A DNA stretch of 64,000 nt from Flavobacteriaceae bacterium (GCA_002862755.1 PKDY01000014.1:32832-96831); one strand, 5' to 3'. Positions 50,431-62,269 are shown, counted from the first letter of the stretch. The notes: generated from the letters alone by a model not told the origin. Numbers and translations are program-made.

Positions 50431-50847
50431 TTACCAGAATTGATGAAAAGGGAAAATAATTTTTAAAAGATTTAATTTACCAATTAAAATATGAGAATTA
50501 ACAATTGAAAGTGCAATGTTTTTTCTATGAGCTCTCTCATTAGTAACGCTATTTATTCGAACTGCTATTTTGGTAACAAAAAAACGTTTTGTACTGCAGT
50601 GTTCTTGTGATAACCTACGCTCTAAAGCTGTAAAATGGTATTCGGTAAGGGAAAGAGTGGCTTTTTCAGAATGATTAACAACACTTTGTTGTAAAGAAAC
50701 AAGTTTGAAAGATCCAGTAGTTTCATTTTTCTCAATATCCTTTGCATATAAAGAGAACACTAAAGCAACGAATAAACCAATCGTTACTTTAAAAACCAAC
50801 TTTATATTTTTAACTGTTTTAAACATTTTAGGGTGCAAATGTAGCAA
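50431..50847 (-). CDS. Small exported protein ending IIFPFHQFW, module member B
   Basis: N-terminal TM and C-terminal motif shared with 51465-51839. Confidence 0.55.
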   Translation of the reverse strand: MLHLHPKMFKTVKNIKLVFKVTIGLFVALVFSLYAKDIEKNETTGSFKLVSLQQSVVNHSEKATLSLTEYHFTALERRLSQEHCSTKRFFVTKIAVRINSVTNERAHRKNIALSIVNSHILIGKLNLLKIIFPFHQFW

Positions 50848-50918
50848 ATGATACTATATTTTAAAGAAAAATGAGTTTTTAAATAAGTATTTTAAAAGGG
50901 AGTTGAAACTCCCTTTCT

Positions 50919-51410
50919 TTATATGTTATACAATAATATTTTTGGTTTAGGAAAATCTTCCGTTATTTTTGAAACCCATTTTTTAGCGATACGCAATTCT
51001 TCTCCCATTATAAAATCTCTTTTATCCGCTTTAAAAAACTCCAATCGAATGTTTTCATTTTGATGTTCCATTTCCAAAATTAATTCTAAAAGAGCAACGG
51101 ATTTAGTATTATATTTCTGTTGATTGGTATAACTGTTCTTGATCTGATTTACAGGAATTTTAACTTTAGTATGATAGTCATTTTTATCTCTAATAAAGAA
51201 AAGATATTCTTTATCAGTACTCCTACCAATAATTGAATTATCAGTCCAAGTATCAAATTCAATTACTCGTTTATTTTCTTGAGCAGCGAATTCATTTAAA
51301 GTGTTTATAAGACGTTTTCTTTTTTTGTTTAATTTATTATTGATGAATAAGATTGGAATAAAGATTACAATAAAAACCAATATTCCTATTATGCTTCCAA
51401 ATGCATTCAT
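50919..51410 (-). CDS. Membrane-anchored hypothetical, module member A'
   Basis: Paralogous to 49894-50373 (..DxWxxxS.I....KxFF.I..). Confidence 0.6.
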   Translation of the reverse strand: MNAFGSIIGILVFIVIFIPILFINNKLNKKRKRLINTLNEFAAQENKRVIEFDTWTDNSIIGRSTDKEYLFFIRDKNDYHTKVKIPVNQIKNSYTNQQKYNTKSVALLELILEMEHQNENIRLEFFKADKRDFIMGEELRIAKKWVSKITEDFPKPKILLYNI

Positions 51411-51464
51411 TTTATTTAATTTTTGGATTAATTACTCTATTTTTTTCTAAAAAAATAATGTTTT

Positions 51465-51839
51465 TTACCAAAAACTATGAAACGGAAAAATAATTTGGAA
51501 CTTAGAAAAAGTAACAAGATTATGATTTTGTCTTTTTGCATTTAAAGTACTTAAAAAAGAAAAAAACAACTCTTTGTTTACTGTAGATGTAGTAAAATAA
51601 TTTAAAAAAGGGTTATGCTCTTTACTTTCAACAAGGGTTTCACTAGCTTCTTCAATAAAAGAATTTTGATTTTCAACTAAAAGACAAGTAAGAGTACTTT
51701 TGGTAGTGAAATGGTATTGTTCTTGTTCTACAGGAGCAAATTGATTCTGATTTGTAAAAGAAACTTCGCTCTTATTAAATAAAAGCGAAAAGAGACTTAA
51801 TAAAATAAAGTACAACAGATACTTTTTCATTGGAACCAA
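51465..51839 (-). CDS. Small exported protein ending IIFPFHSFW, module member B'
   Basis: C-terminal motif shared with 50431-50847. Confidence 0.55.
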   Translation of the reverse strand: MVPMKKYLLYFILLSLFSLLFNKSEVSFTNQNQFAPVEQEQYHFTTKSTLTCLLVENQNSFIEEASETLVESKEHNPFLNYFTTSTVNKELFFSFLSTLNAKRQNHNLVTFSKFQIIFPFHSFW

Positions 51840-51932
51840 TTAACTAAAGTAAATTTAACCACTTTTAAAAGCAAAAAAGCAAAAATAATGTTAATTTATT
51901 TTTGCTTTTAAAAAATATAGTTGGACTTAATA

Positions 51933-52454
51933 TTATATCGATATTTTCTTTTTCGCTCTTTTCTCTTTGTAATAGGTCTTAGAACTTATATAGATCGTTT
52001 TAGAAATTTCAGTGTAAATTTTTTCATTACTATCCGTAATTACTAATTGTTTTACTAAGTCAATTTCCTTCTCGGCTTCTACTCTTTGTTTGATATATTG
52101 AATCTCATCTGAACTAAACTCAAATCTTACAAATGCATTTTGGTAAACAGGTCTTTTAAATTTAATTTCGGTTGCTTTGTCCCAAACCACATACTCTTTT
52201 CCTAAAATTTGCATTAACTGAATCATATAAATAGGATCTGTTGCAGCAAACAAACTTCCTCCAAACATGGAACCTACATAATTCTTATTTTTATAACTCA
52301 ATCGAATAACAACTTTTACATGATGCAAATCTTCAGAAACCGTTAGAATTTTCCCACAACTTCTTCGGTACATTGGAGATAGATTGAAAAGGGTTTTAAA
52401 TAAAGTTGCTTTTTTAAAAAACCGATTCAAAAATTGAAATAGAGCGTCATACAT
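51933..52454 (-). CDS. DUF4442-like (hotdog thioesterase-like) protein
   Basis: KNYVGSMFGGSLFAATDPIYMIQLMQILG. Confidence 0.75.
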   Translation of the reverse strand: MYDALFQFLNRFFKKATLFKTLFNLSPMYRRSCGKILTVSEDLHHVKVVIRLSYKNKNYVGSMFGGSLFAATDPIYMIQLMQILGKEYVVWDKATEIKFKRPVYQNAFVRFEFSSDEIQYIKQRVEAEKEIDLVKQLVITDSNEKIYTEISKTIYISSKTYYKEKRAKKKISI

Positions 52455-52458
52455 AACA

Positions 52459-53409
52459 TTATACTGTTAAATGTGACACTATATCTTTTACTGGTAAAAT
52501 AGCTTTAGTATGTTCAATACTTGGTCCAGCCACCCAAACCGTTTTATAAGTTACTTGTTTAGCTGCTTTTTCAGTTGCTTTCATTCCAATATAAAAACGA
52601 ACCATTTTTACCCATTTTTTTAAGGATTTATTTTTGTTTAAAATGCGTTCTAACCAACTTTGCTTGGTTCCTACTTTCTGAACATAAGGAGTATTAATTA
52701 CGGTACAAGGAGTTCCTGATATGCGCTCCGTCATGACAATGTCTTTTTCCCCATAGTCCACACATGCTTGTTTGTATTCATCAGATACACCTGCTTCAAT
52801 TGAAGCTATAAAAGGACTTCCCACAGATACACCAATCGCTCCGTAATGCAACATTGAATCTAACTCTTCTTTACTACCTACTCCACCAGCAGAAATTACA
52901 GGTAAAGTAGTACCTTCATTTAACTGTTTTATTAATTCTTCAGGGTTAATATTTCCTCTATGACCACCCGCTTGATTGTTTACAGCAATTAAGGCATCAG
53001 CTTGTAGACTTTCTACTTTTTTTGCAAAATTCAAATCGGTAACATCACAAAAAACTTTTATTCCAACTTTATGTGCTTCTCTAATAGTTTCCTCTGGACT
53101 ACCTAAAGAAGTGATGATAAAATCTACTCCTTCTTCACATAAAACACGAAGTTGTTCTTTATATTTGACGTTAGATTTATTTACAATTAGGTTGTAACCA
53201 AAACTACCACCTTCAATTTTTGCTGCTTTTAATTCTTTAATTGAAGTTCTTAATTCTTCTAAAGTTCTATAATTGAGAGCAGGAATACATCCAGCAACGC
53301 CACTTTTCATACCTTCAATCACCATTTTAGTATTGGATACTAAAAACATGGGTGCCATAATGATTGGATATTTTATTCCTAATATTGTCGTCAAATTTGG
53401 TTTTTCCAT
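52459..53409 (-). CDS. Nitronate monooxygenase-like flavin oxidoreductase
   Basis: GIKYPIIMAPMFLVSN; AGGHRGN; PVISAGGVGSKEELDSMLHYGAIGVSVGSPF. Confidence 0.88.
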   Translation of the reverse strand: MEKPNLTTILGIKYPIIMAPMFLVSNTKMVIEGMKSGVAGCIPALNYRTLEELRTSIKELKAAKIEGGSFGYNLIVNKSNVKYKEQLRVLCEEGVDFIITSLGSPEETIREAHKVGIKVFCDVTDLNFAKKVESLQADALIAVNNQAGGHRGNINPEELIKQLNEGTTLPVISAGGVGSKEELDSMLHYGAIGVSVGSPFIASIEAGVSDEYKQACVDYGEKDIVMTERISGTPCTVINTPYVQKVGTKQSWLERILNKNKSLKKWVKMVRFYIGMKATEKAAKQVTYKTVWVAGPSIEHTKAILPVKDIVSHLTV

Positions 53410-53440
53410 TGTAGTATAATTTTATTCAAATATAGGAAAG

Positions 53441-53478
53441 TTTTATTAAATAGTATGCATGCATACTATTTAATAAAA
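53441..53478. promoter_or_regulatory. 38-bp perfect palindrome (operator or terminator candidate)
   Basis: TTTTATTAAATAGTATGCATGCATACTATTTAATAAAA; 32 bp upstream of the 53409 start codon, just upstream of minus-strand TATATTTG (53427-53434). Confidence 0.6.
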
Positions 53479-53482
53479 AACA

Positions 53483-54115
53483 TTATCTTCTTTTTTTTGA
53501 AGGAGTAGACTTAGAAACGCTTCCTTTTTTCATTTCATATTTGTCTGAAGCTACATTGTAAGCATAGGTATTTTGTTGCGTTTTGTTCTTTAAAATTAAA
53601 TCTCCGTTGGGTAATAGATTAAATTCAAAACCTTCTTTTCTATTTCTTTCCTGAGTTTCTGAAGCGGTTTTATTTTTATCTAAAAAAACAGTTTCAATAA
53701 TATGACTTGATTTTTGAACATTACCAATCAGTAATTCTTTTTTTGCAACATTCCAAATTTGTGACTCTACAATATCTTGTTCTTCTTTTTTTAATTTTGT
53801 ACTTACAGAATTTTTTTCTTCCCAATGAATATGATATAATTTAACATTGCTCGCTGTAAATGAAGTAATTTTAAAATTTAAGGGTGAATAATTTGCATTA
53901 TCAACAATTTTTAAACGTAAAGTATCTTTAACACCTTCATTAACAACAAATAAAACAAGCTGTTTTTGTTTATTAACAGTAATGATTTCAGCAGTAAGAT
54001 TATCCACTTTAGCCAAAACGCTCTTGGCAGATGATTTTTTACTTGTGGCTTTCTTTTTTTGAGAAAAAGTAACAGTACTTACAACTAACAGACAAATTAA
54101 AAATAATTGTTTCAT
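53483..54115 (-). CDS. Secreted hypothetical protein
   Basis: Signal peptide MKQLFLICLLVVSTVTFSQ. Confidence 0.65.
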   Translation of the reverse strand: MKQLFLICLLVVSTVTFSQKKKATSKKSSAKSVLAKVDNLTAEIITVNKQKQLVLFVVNEGVKDTLRLKIVDNANYSPLNFKITSFTASNVKLYHIHWEEKNSVSTKLKKEEQDIVESQIWNVAKKELLIGNVQKSSHIIETVFLDKNKTASETQERNRKEGFEFNLLPNGDLILKNKTQQNTYAYNVASDKYEMKKGSVSKSTPSKKRR

Positions 54116-54383
54116 AATTAAGGTTTGTTTTTTTAAGAGATTGGTGTAAACTAACTTGAATAAAACATTATAAACTAAATATTTAGGATTTTATTGTCTG
54201 TTTTCAAGATTACCAAAATACGAAAAACATTGGAAGAAAAATAAAACACAAAAAACTTCTTTTTTGTAATTAAAATTATCCAAATGTTAAATAAATCTAA
54301 TAATTTATTAATAAAATTATAATTCTGTTTTTTTTCAGATAAATTTGAGAAAACAAAACCAATATAACCTATAATTTTAATTT

Positions 54384-56921
54384 ATGTTAAAAAAAGTAAC
54401 CCTACTAGCCACCTGCTTAGTTTTTCTATTTGCAGTGGATAGTCACGCCCAAAGAAAAAGTAAAAAAAAGAATGCTAAAGCTACTACTTCGGCTCAAGCA
54501 AAAAAACCTGAAGAAAAAAAGGGTCCAAAACCCTATAACAAAGTTATCGATTCTTCAGCTGTAACTCAAAAAGGACTAATTGATGTACATAAAGTAGATA
54601 AAAAGTTTCTTTTTGAAATTTCTGATTCTTTAATTGGTAAAGAAATTATGACCATTACTCGATATTCTAAAACCCCTGCAGGAGGTGGTATATTTGGAGG
54701 AGAGGAAATTAACAGACAAGTTGTAAAATTTGAAAAAGGATTAAATGACAATATCCTTTTACGTTCGATAACCTATGTAATTATGTCTCCAGATGAAGAC
54801 AAACCTATTGCAAGAGCTGTTAAAAATTCTAGTTCCGATCCAATTATTGGTAATTATGACATTTTAGCCTACAAAAAAGATGCATCTGGTAAAGAAAACA
54901 TTGGTTATGTAATTGATATGAACAGTACTTTTGATGCCGATGTTCAGACTTTTTCTTTAAGTCCGATTAATAAACAATTGTTAAGCATTCAATCGTTTCA
55001 AAAAGACAAATCTTTTATTCAAGATATTAAAAGTTTTCCAATTAATACCGAAATTAGAAGTGTAAAAACCTTTACTACAGAACAACCAAAAATCTCTAGA
55101 AACCCAACTCCTAAAATTGGTGTAGATTTACCTTCAGGATTAGATGCTGGTGTGGTAACTTTAGAATTAAACACCTCTATGTTATTGCTTCCTGAAAAAC
55201 CAATGCGAAAGAGAGCATTTGATAAACGTGTCGGATATTTTGCCAATCATTATGATGTTTTTAAGGAAGAATCTTTAAAAGCTGACAAAGAAGTCTTTGC
55301 GGTTAGGTGGAGATTAGAGCCTAAAAATGAAGAAGATGCTCAAAAACAAAAAAATGGAGAATTAATTGAACCTAAAAAACCAATTGTTTATTATATAGAC
55401 CCTGCTACACCTGATAAATGGAAACCTTTTATCAAACAAGGAATCGATGATTGGAAAGAAGCTTTTGAATTTGCAGGTTGGAAAAATGCAATTCGTGGCG
55501 AATATTGGCCCGAAAATGATCCAACTATGAGTTTAGAAGATGCACGTTTTTCTGTTTTGCGCTATTTTGCAGCAGACATACCGAATGCTTACGGACCAAA
55601 TGTACATGACCCAAGAACAGGAGAAATTTTAGAAAGTCACATTGGTTGGTACCATAATGTAATGAGTTTATTAAGAGATTGGTATTTAGTACAAGCTGCT
55701 GCTGTAGATCCTAGAGCTCGAAATAAAAATTTTGATGACAAATTAATGGGTGAATTGATTCGATTTGTATCTTCTCATGAAGTAGGTCATACTTTAGGAT
55801 TGCGTCATAATATGGGGGCAAGTAATGCTACTCCAGTAGAAATGTTACGCGATAAAGACTTTATTGAAAAAAACGGACATACATCTTCCATTATGGATTA
55901 TGCTCGTTTTAATTATGTAGCACAACCTGAAGATAATATTACAGATTTATTTCCAAGAATTGGAGATTATGACAAATGGGCAATCAAATGGGGTTATTCC
56001 TATTTTGATGGAGCTAAAAATGAAGTACAAGAGAAAGCCTTGTTGAATACCATGACTAAAGAAGCTTATAAAGACCGTCGTTTATGGTTTGGAACAGAAA
56101 CTAGTCCGTATGATCCACGCTATCAAACTGAAGATTTAGGAGATAATGCTATGAAAGCTTCTACATATGGTATTAAAAATTTAAAACGAATTTTACCTAA
56201 TTTAATACAATGGAGTAAAGAAGATGGAGAAGATTATACTGAATTACAAGATTTGTACGGTTCTTTAGTAGGCCAATACAGGAGATATATGGGACATGTT
56301 ACTAAAAATGTAGGTGGTATTTATGAAACTCCAAAAACATATGATATGGAAGGACCTCAATATGAAGTGGTGCCAAGTTCCATTCAAAATGATGCAGTAG
56401 CATTTTTAAATGAAAATCTATTTGCAACTCCTACATGGCTACTAGATCAAAATATACTTTCAAAAATTAATCCTGAAAGCGGTGTAGAAGCTATAAAATC
56501 TTTACAAAACAGCACATTATCTAGCTTATTATCTGGCGATCGATTGATTCGTTTAATTGAAACATCTTCCTTAAGCAAAGAAAATTATTCGGTAGATGAA
56601 TTAATGAGTGATTTAAGAAAAGGAATTTTTTCTGAATTAAAAACAGGTAAAGCAATTGATGTATATCGAAGAAATTTACAAAAGTTATATATCAACGAAT
56701 TGATTCAAGCATTAGATGTAGATGGAAAACAAACTGCTAGAGCATTAAATAGAAGAACCGTAAATTATAATGAAACGGATATTCCATCTATTGCTAGAGG
56801 TCAGTTATCTGAATTGAAAAGAGAAGTTAAAGTGGCACTTACTATAACTAGTGACCGATTGAGTAAATTCCATTTACAAGATATTTTATCTAAAGTTGAT
56901 GCTGCTCTAGATCCTAAATAA
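54384..56921 (+). CDS. Zinc-dependent metalloprotease (DUF5117-type)
   Basis: SSHEVGHTLGLRHNMGAS; signal peptide. Confidence 0.88.
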   Translation: MLKKVTLLATCLVFLFAVDSHAQRKSKKKNAKATTSAQAKKPEEKKGPKPYNKVIDSSAVTQKGLIDVHKVDKKFLFEISDSLIGKEIMTITRYSKTPAGGGIFGGEEINRQVVKFEKGLNDNILLRSITYVIMSPDEDKPIARAVKNSSSDPIIGNYDILAYKKDASGKENIGYVIDMNSTFDADVQTFSLSPINKQLLSIQSFQKDKSFIQDIKSFPINTEIRSVKTFTTEQPKISRNPTPKIGVDLPSGLDAGVVTLELNTSMLLLPEKPMRKRAFDKRVGYFANHYDVFKEESLKADKEVFAVRWRLEPKNEEDAQKQKNGELIEPKKPIVYYIDPATPDKWKPFIKQGIDDWKEAFEFAGWKNAIRGEYWPENDPTMSLEDARFSVLRYFAADIPNAYGPNVHDPRTGEILESHIGWYHNVMSLLRDWYLVQAAAVDPRARNKNFDDKLMGELIRFVSSHEVGHTLGLRHNMGASNATPVEMLRDKDFIEKNGHTSSIMDYARFNYVAQPEDNITDLFPRIGDYDKWAIKWGYSYFDGAKNEVQEKALLNTMTKEAYKDRRLWFGTETSPYDPRYQTEDLGDNAMKASTYGIKNLKRILPNLIQWSKEDGEDYTELQDLYGSLVGQYRRYMGHVTKNVGGIYETPKTYDMEGPQYEVVPSSIQNDAVAFLNENLFATPTWLLDQNILSKINPESGVEAIKSLQNSTLSSLLSGDRLIRLIETSSLSKENYSVDELMSDLRKGIFSELKTGKAIDVYRRNLQKLYINELIQALDVDGKQTARALNRRTVNYNETDIPSIARGQLSELKREVKVALTITSDRLSKFHLQDILSKVDAALDPK

Positions 56922-56977
56922 TGATTATTTTATAAAATTAAAACTGGTTACAAAAATTGTAACCAGTTTATAAATTA

Positions 56978-57008
56978 AAAAACCCCAAGTTTCAACTTGG
57001 GGTTTTAT
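56978..57008. terminator. Bidirectional terminator
   Basis: AAAACCCCAAGTTTCAACTTGGGGTTTTA. Confidence 0.8.
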
Positions 57009-57025
57009 TTTCTGGATAAGAAATA

Positions 57026-58912
57026 TTATTTTACTTCTTCAAAATCTACATCTTGAGTTTGGTCACCAGAAGCTTCTCCTTGCGGTTGTGCTTCTTGTGC
57101 TCCACCTTCAGCTTGCGCTTTGTACATTTCCTCTGATGCATTTTTCCAAGCTTCATTAATTTTATCTAAAGCTGGAGTAATTGTAGCAACATCTTTAGAT
57201 TCATATGCTGCTTTCAATTCTTCTAAAGCTCCTTGAATAGCAGATTTATTACCTTCAGATAATTTTTCTCCAAATTCAGCTAATTGCTTTTCAGTTTGGA
57301 AAATCATAGAATCTGCTTCATTTAATTTATCTGCTTTTTCTTTTGCTTGTCTGTCTGCTTCCGCATTCATTTCAGCATCTTTTTTCATTTTTTCGATTTC
57401 TTCTGGAGTTAAACCTGAAGAAGCTTCGATACGAATATCATGAGATTTACCAGTTCCTTTATCAGTAGCAGAAACTTTAATAATACCATTCGCATCGATA
57501 TCAAAAGTTACTTCAATTTGAGGAATACCTCTTGCTGCAGGTGGAATACCATCTAAATGGAATCTACCGATTGTTTTATTATCTTGAGCCATTGGTCTTT
57601 CTCCTTGTAAAACATGGATTTCAACCGATGGTTGGTTATCTGCAGCTGTTGAGAAAACTTGCGATTTTTTAGTAGGGATAGTTGTATTCGCTTCAATTAA
57701 TTTAGTTAAAACACCACCCATAGTTTCAATACCTAAAGATAGTGGAGTAACGTCTAATAATAATACATCTTTAACATCACCTGATAATACACCACCTTGA
57801 ATTGCAGCACCAATTGCTACTACTTCATCTGGGTTTACACCTTTAGATGGTTTTTTACCAAAGAATTTTTCTACTTGTTCTTGAATAACTGGTATACGTG
57901 TAGAACCACCAACTAAAATTACTTCATCAATATCTGAGGTTGATAAACCTGCATCTTTTAATGCTTTTGCCACTGGATCCATAGAACGTTTTACTAAATT
58001 TTCAGACAATTGCTCAAATTTAGAACGTGTTAAAGTTTGCACTAAGTGCTTAGGACCTGTAGCAGTAGCTGTAACATATGGTAAGTTTACTTCTGTTTGT
58101 GCAGATGAAGACAATTCGATTTTTGCTTTTTCAGCTGCCTCTTTTAAACGTTGTAAAGCCATAGGATCTTTACGTAAATCGATTCCTTCTGCAGCATTAA
58201 ATTCATTGGCTAACCAATCAATAATTACCTGGTCAAAATCATCACCTCCTAAGTGCGTATCTCCATTTGTAGATAATACTTCAAATACACCATCTCCTAA
58301 TTCTAAAATTGAGATATCGAAAGTACCTCCACCTAAGTCATAAACAGCAATTTTTTGATCTTTACCTTGTTTGTCTAAACCATAAGCTAAAGCAGCCGCT
58401 GTAGGCTCATTAATAATACGCATTACTTCTAAACCAGCAATTTGACCTGCTTCTTTAGTAGCTTGACGTTGCGCATCATTAAAATAAGCAGGTACAGTAA
58501 TAACTGCTTGAGTAACTGTAGTTCCTAAATAATCTTCAGCCGTTTTTTTCATTTTTTGAAGTGTCATTGCAGACAATTCTTGTGGTGTATACAATCTACC
58601 GTCGATGTCTACTCTAGGAGTATCGTTATCACCTTTAACTACTTTATAAGCTACAGTAGAAGCTTCTTTAGCACTTTCAGAATATTTATTACCCATAAAA
58701 CGTTTTACAGAAGCAATCGTTTTAGTAGGATTTGTTACAGCTTGTCTTTTCGCAGGATCACCTACTTTAATTTCACCACCTTCTACAAATGCAATTACTG
58801 AAGGCGTTGTTCTTTTCCCTTCTGCATTAGCAATTACGACTGGTTCACCACCTTCCATAACTGCCACGCAAGAATTTGTTGTACCTAAATCAATTCCAAT
58901 AATTTTACTCAT
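57026..58912 (-). CDS. dnaK: Hsp70 chaperone DnaK
   Basis: [20 protein letters not shown]; full length. Confidence 0.98.
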   Translation of the reverse strand: MSKIIGIDLGTTNSCVAVMEGGEPVVIANAEGKRTTPSVIAFVEGGEIKVGDPAKRQAVTNPTKTIASVKRFMGNKYSESAKEASTVAYKVVKGDNDTPRVDIDGRLYTPQELSAMTLQKMKKTAEDYLGTTVTQAVITVPAYFNDAQRQATKEAGQIAGLEVMRIINEPTAAALAYGLDKQGKDQKIAVYDLGGGTFDISILELGDGVFEVLSTNGDTHLGGDDFDQVIIDWLANEFNAAEGIDLRKDPMALQRLKEAAEKAKIELSSSAQTEVNLPYVTATATGPKHLVQTLTRSKFEQLSENLVKRSMDPVAKALKDAGLSTSDIDEVILVGGSTRIPVIQEQVEKFFGKKPSKGVNPDEVVAIGAAIQGGVLSGDVKDVLLLDVTPLSLGIETMGGVLTKLIEANTTIPTKKSQVFSTAADNQPSVEIHVLQGERPMAQDNKTIGRFHLDGIPPAARGIPQIEVTFDIDANGIIKVSATDKGTGKSHDIRIEASSGLTPEEIEKMKKDAEMNAEADRQAKEKADKLNEADSMIFQTEKQLAEFGEKLSEGNKSAIQGALEELKAAYESKDVATITPALDKINEAWKNASEEMYKAQAEGGAQEAQPQGEASGDQTQDVDFEEVK

Positions 58913-59114
58913 AATTTTAATCTTAATTTATTGTGTGTTTTTTATTTTATTCTTTAAAACTTGTTTAGTATTTGTCAATCTTTGTGCCAAGACAATTTTA
59001 TTGAATAATTGTCATTTTTTTGACAGCTAAAAAAAACAACAATGACATATTGACATAAAAGTATAAAAAAAGGTTGCCAATTGGCAACCTTAATTGTATT
59101 GAGATTTTTGAAAC

Positions 59115-60020
59115 TTATCTTAAGTTTGTATATTCTTCTTGAGACATTTCTCCACTTGCAATTCTTCCCAATTCTTCCATGTGTGACATCATGAAATCGT
59201 GGAATTGAGCGTCAATACCTTCTGGTTGTGGCATTCTGTAAGTACCATTTAATACTCCATTATAGTAATAGAAGAAATAATAGTCAAAATTAGTTGCTGA
59301 TAATTTAGCATTTTGTGGATCTGCAAATAAGAATCCTAAACGCACAGCAGATCTTCTTTGTGGAGGTGTACCATGGTGACCCGCACTTGTTGTAGAATAA
59401 TCTCCAATTGCATAAGCCGCTTCATAAGCAGTAGCAATCGATGCGAAAGTAGACTTACCATACCCTCTTCTTAAATAGTATCCAGCAAAACCATCTGCTT
59501 CTAACTCAGCTGCTCTTGCAGTAGATTCATTTCTAGTTGGTAATCTATATGCATATTGAAGTTGGTGGCCATATTCGTGAGCCAAAATCATTACATTAAT
59601 TAAGTTAGAGTTGTCTCTGTCGTAAGCCCATTTGAAAATTGCTTCTCCAAAATAAATTTTACCATTACTATAAGAAATAGCATTAAAAGTTGAACTAGGG
59701 TTAGACAAATCTCTTACATAACGAAATGTAGGAGCTGATCTTCCCCAAAAAGATGCAATAGCACTATTTTGTGAAGTAATTAAACTTGAGTTTCTTGTAC
59801 TTCCACTGTTAGGTAAACTTGTATAAAGACTTGCTGATGAACTCCAGTTTCCATCAACATAACCGCATTCTCCTTCTCTGCCGTTAGGTTGTTGGTCAAT
59901 AACTGATAGAACTTCTTCTTGAGAATCAACAGTTGTTTCTTCGTCTTTACTACATGATAGCATAGTAGATAATGCTAAAGCTCCTAAAAATAGAGATGCA
60001 TTTCTGAAATTTGTTTTCAT
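59115..60020 (-). CDS. Putative zinc metallopeptidase lipoprotein
   Basis: Lipobox STMLSCSKDE; ILAHEYGHQLQY. Confidence 0.8.
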   Translation of the reverse strand: MKTNFRNASLFLGALALSTMLSCSKDEETTVDSQEEVLSVIDQQPNGREGECGYVDGNWSSSASLYTSLPNSGSTRNSSLITSQNSAIASFWGRSAPTFRYVRDLSNPSSTFNAISYSNGKIYFGEAIFKWAYDRDNSNLINVMILAHEYGHQLQYAYRLPTRNESTARAAELEADGFAGYYLRRGYGKSTFASIATAYEAAYAIGDYSTTSAGHHGTPPQRRSAVRLGFLFADPQNAKLSATNFDYYFFYYYNGVLNGTYRMPQPEGIDAQFHDFMMSHMEELGRIASGEMSQEEYTNLR

Positions 60021-60282
60021 TGTTTGAAATAGTTAAGGTTATTAATATGACAATATTATGCATTTTTTTAATATTAAAATTACATTAAATCTATATTAAT
60101 AGTTAAAAAAGCCATTAAAAACCATATATCTATAAAAAACAAACTTTAATCGATGTTTCTTGTTAAAATATATTAAAAATTAACAAAAAATAGAAAGTCA
60201 ATCAAAAATGTAACACGTTAAGATTTTGCAATAATTAATCTAAATTTAATTTTCTACTCTATATTTGTAAACAAAAAAACTC

Positions 60283-61704
60283 ATGGAATGTATCTCTGTC
60301 TTTGATATGCTTAAAATTGGTGTTGGTCCTTCTAGTTCACATACTTTAGGACCATGGAGAGCTGCCGAAAGATTTATTAAAGAATTAAAAGAAAAGGAAA
60401 TTTTAGACCATATTAATAGAATTAAAGTTGATTTATATGGTTCTCTTTCACTAACAGGCAAAGGGCATGCTACCGATTTAGCCGTTATGCTTGGCTTAAG
60501 TGGAGCCGATCCTGAATATATTCCTGTGGAAAGTATAGATGTCATCATTTCTGCCATTAAAAATAAAAATGAGCTGTTTTTAGGAAATGAAATTATTATC
60601 CCCTTTCATACAGATAAGGATATTGTTTTTAATAGAGAATTTTTACCTTTCCATGCTAATGGAATAAAATTTACGGCCTATACTACACATTCAGAATATG
60701 AAAATACGTATTATTCTATTGGTGGTGGCTTTGTAGTTGTAGAGGAAAGAATCAATTCTGCTGCTAACGAAGAAATTAAATGTGCCTTTCCTTTTCCAAT
60801 AGATAAAGCTTCAGAATTATTAGCATATTGTCAATCTCAAAATAAAAAAGTTTGGGAAATTGTTTATGAGAATGAAAAATCCATGCGTTCTGAAACCGAA
60901 ATTCATAATGAATTGATGCGTATTTGGGACACTATGTTAGAATGTATGTATATTGGATGTCATTCTGAAGGGATCTTGCCTGGTGGATTGAATGTTAGAA
61001 GAAGAGCCTATGATATGCATAAAAACCTTATTGGAGTATTACCGTATGATAGTCCGTATTCTTGGATGCAAATTATTAGACAAACAGAAGTCAAGTTCAG
61101 ACAAATTTTAAAATGGGTAAGTTGTTTCGCATTAGCTGTGAATGAAGTAAATGCTTCATTAGGAAGAGTTGTAACTGCTCCTACAAATGGAAGTGCTGGA
61201 GTAATTCCTGCTGTTTTAATGTACTATTTGGTAATTGAAAATCATCAAGCGAATGAAGAACAAATCAAACAATTTTTAATGACCGCTGGAGAAATAGGTA
61301 GTATCTTTAAAAAAGGAGCTACTATTTCAGCAGCTATGGGTGGTTGTCAGGCAGAAATTGGAGTTTCAAGTGCCATGGCAGCAGCAGGTTTATGTGAAGT
61401 AATGGGAGGTACTCCTGAACAAGTTATGGTGGCAGCAGAAATTGCAATGGAACATCATTTAGGCCTAACTTGCGATCCAATTGGCGGATTAGTTCAAGTG
61501 CCTTGTATTGAAAGAAATACTATGGGAGCAATCAAAGCAATAAATGCAGCAGAATTAGCACTAGAAACAGATGCTAAAAACACTAAAGTTCCTTTGGATA
61601 AAGTAGTGAATACAATGTGGGAAACTGCAAAAGACATGAACACAAAATACAAAGAAACTTCAGAAGGAGGTTTAGCAGTAGGTGTTAATTTAGCTGATTG
61701 TTAA
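60283..61704 (+). CDS. sdaA: L-serine ammonia-lyase
   Basis: [37 protein letters not shown]. Confidence 0.95.
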   Translation: MECISVFDMLKIGVGPSSSHTLGPWRAAERFIKELKEKEILDHINRIKVDLYGSLSLTGKGHATDLAVMLGLSGADPEYIPVESIDVIISAIKNKNELFLGNEIIIPFHTDKDIVFNREFLPFHANGIKFTAYTTHSEYENTYYSIGGGFVVVEERINSAANEEIKCAFPFPIDKASELLAYCQSQNKKVWEIVYENEKSMRSETEIHNELMRIWDTMLECMYIGCHSEGILPGGLNVRRRAYDMHKNLIGVLPYDSPYSWMQIIRQTEVKFRQILKWVSCFALAVNEVNASLGRVVTAPTNGSAGVIPAVLMYYLVIENHQANEEQIKQFLMTAGEIGSIFKKGATISAAMGGCQAEIGVSSAMAAAGLCEVMGGTPEQVMVAAEIAMEHHLGLTCDPIGGLVQVPCIERNTMGAIKAINAAELALETDAKNTKVPLDKVVNTMWETAKDMNTKYKETSEGGLAVGVNLADC

Positions 61705-61708
61705 ACTT

Positions 61709-62137
61709 CTACCTCATTCTTGTATCTATAATATGAATAATTACCCATTGCTCCTTTTCTTTTACCAAAGTAAAGGAGTTGGTTCCTTTATGACTTAAAC
61801 TACCATTAACGTAAAATTCATAAGGTGTCCAAACATGAGCTAACAACCCATCAGATTGCACTTTATAGTCTAAGATTCTTTCTTCAAAAACCAAATTCTC
61901 AGGTAAACTTTTCATAGATTTTAAAAAATTAGAAAAGGATTCTGTGGTAACTTTATTTCCTTCTTTAGTTGTAGCAACAGATTGCATCACTATATCTTTA
62001 TGTGTTGTTGCACGCAAAGCCAAAGTATCTTTTTTATGAAATCCGTTAAAGAAATTCTCAATTACATTTTTAGGTTCTACATCTTGTGCTTGAATAACAT
62101 TGGCCACAAGAAAAAATACAAAAAATAACTTTTTCAT
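61709..62137 (-). CDS. NTF2-like (SnoaL-type) secreted protein
   Basis: Signal peptide; NFFNGFHKKDTLALRATTHKDI..WVIIHIIDTR. Confidence 0.7.
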   Translation of the reverse strand: MKKLFFVFFLVANVIQAQDVEPKNVIENFFNGFHKKDTLALRATTHKDIVMQSVATTKEGNKVTTESFSNFLKSMKSLPENLVFEERILDYKVQSDGLLAHVWTPYEFYVNGSLSHKGTNSFTLVKEKEQWVIIHIIDTRMR

Positions 62138-62269
62138 TGTTTTACAAATTTTAGTTGCTCACTATAAGTAGTTTTTTATTAAAAATAGTTACAATTTCTA
62201 AGAATATCTTAATTTTACAAAGAATTTTGATTTTAAAAACGAGAGTTTCTCAAACTATACTATAATATT

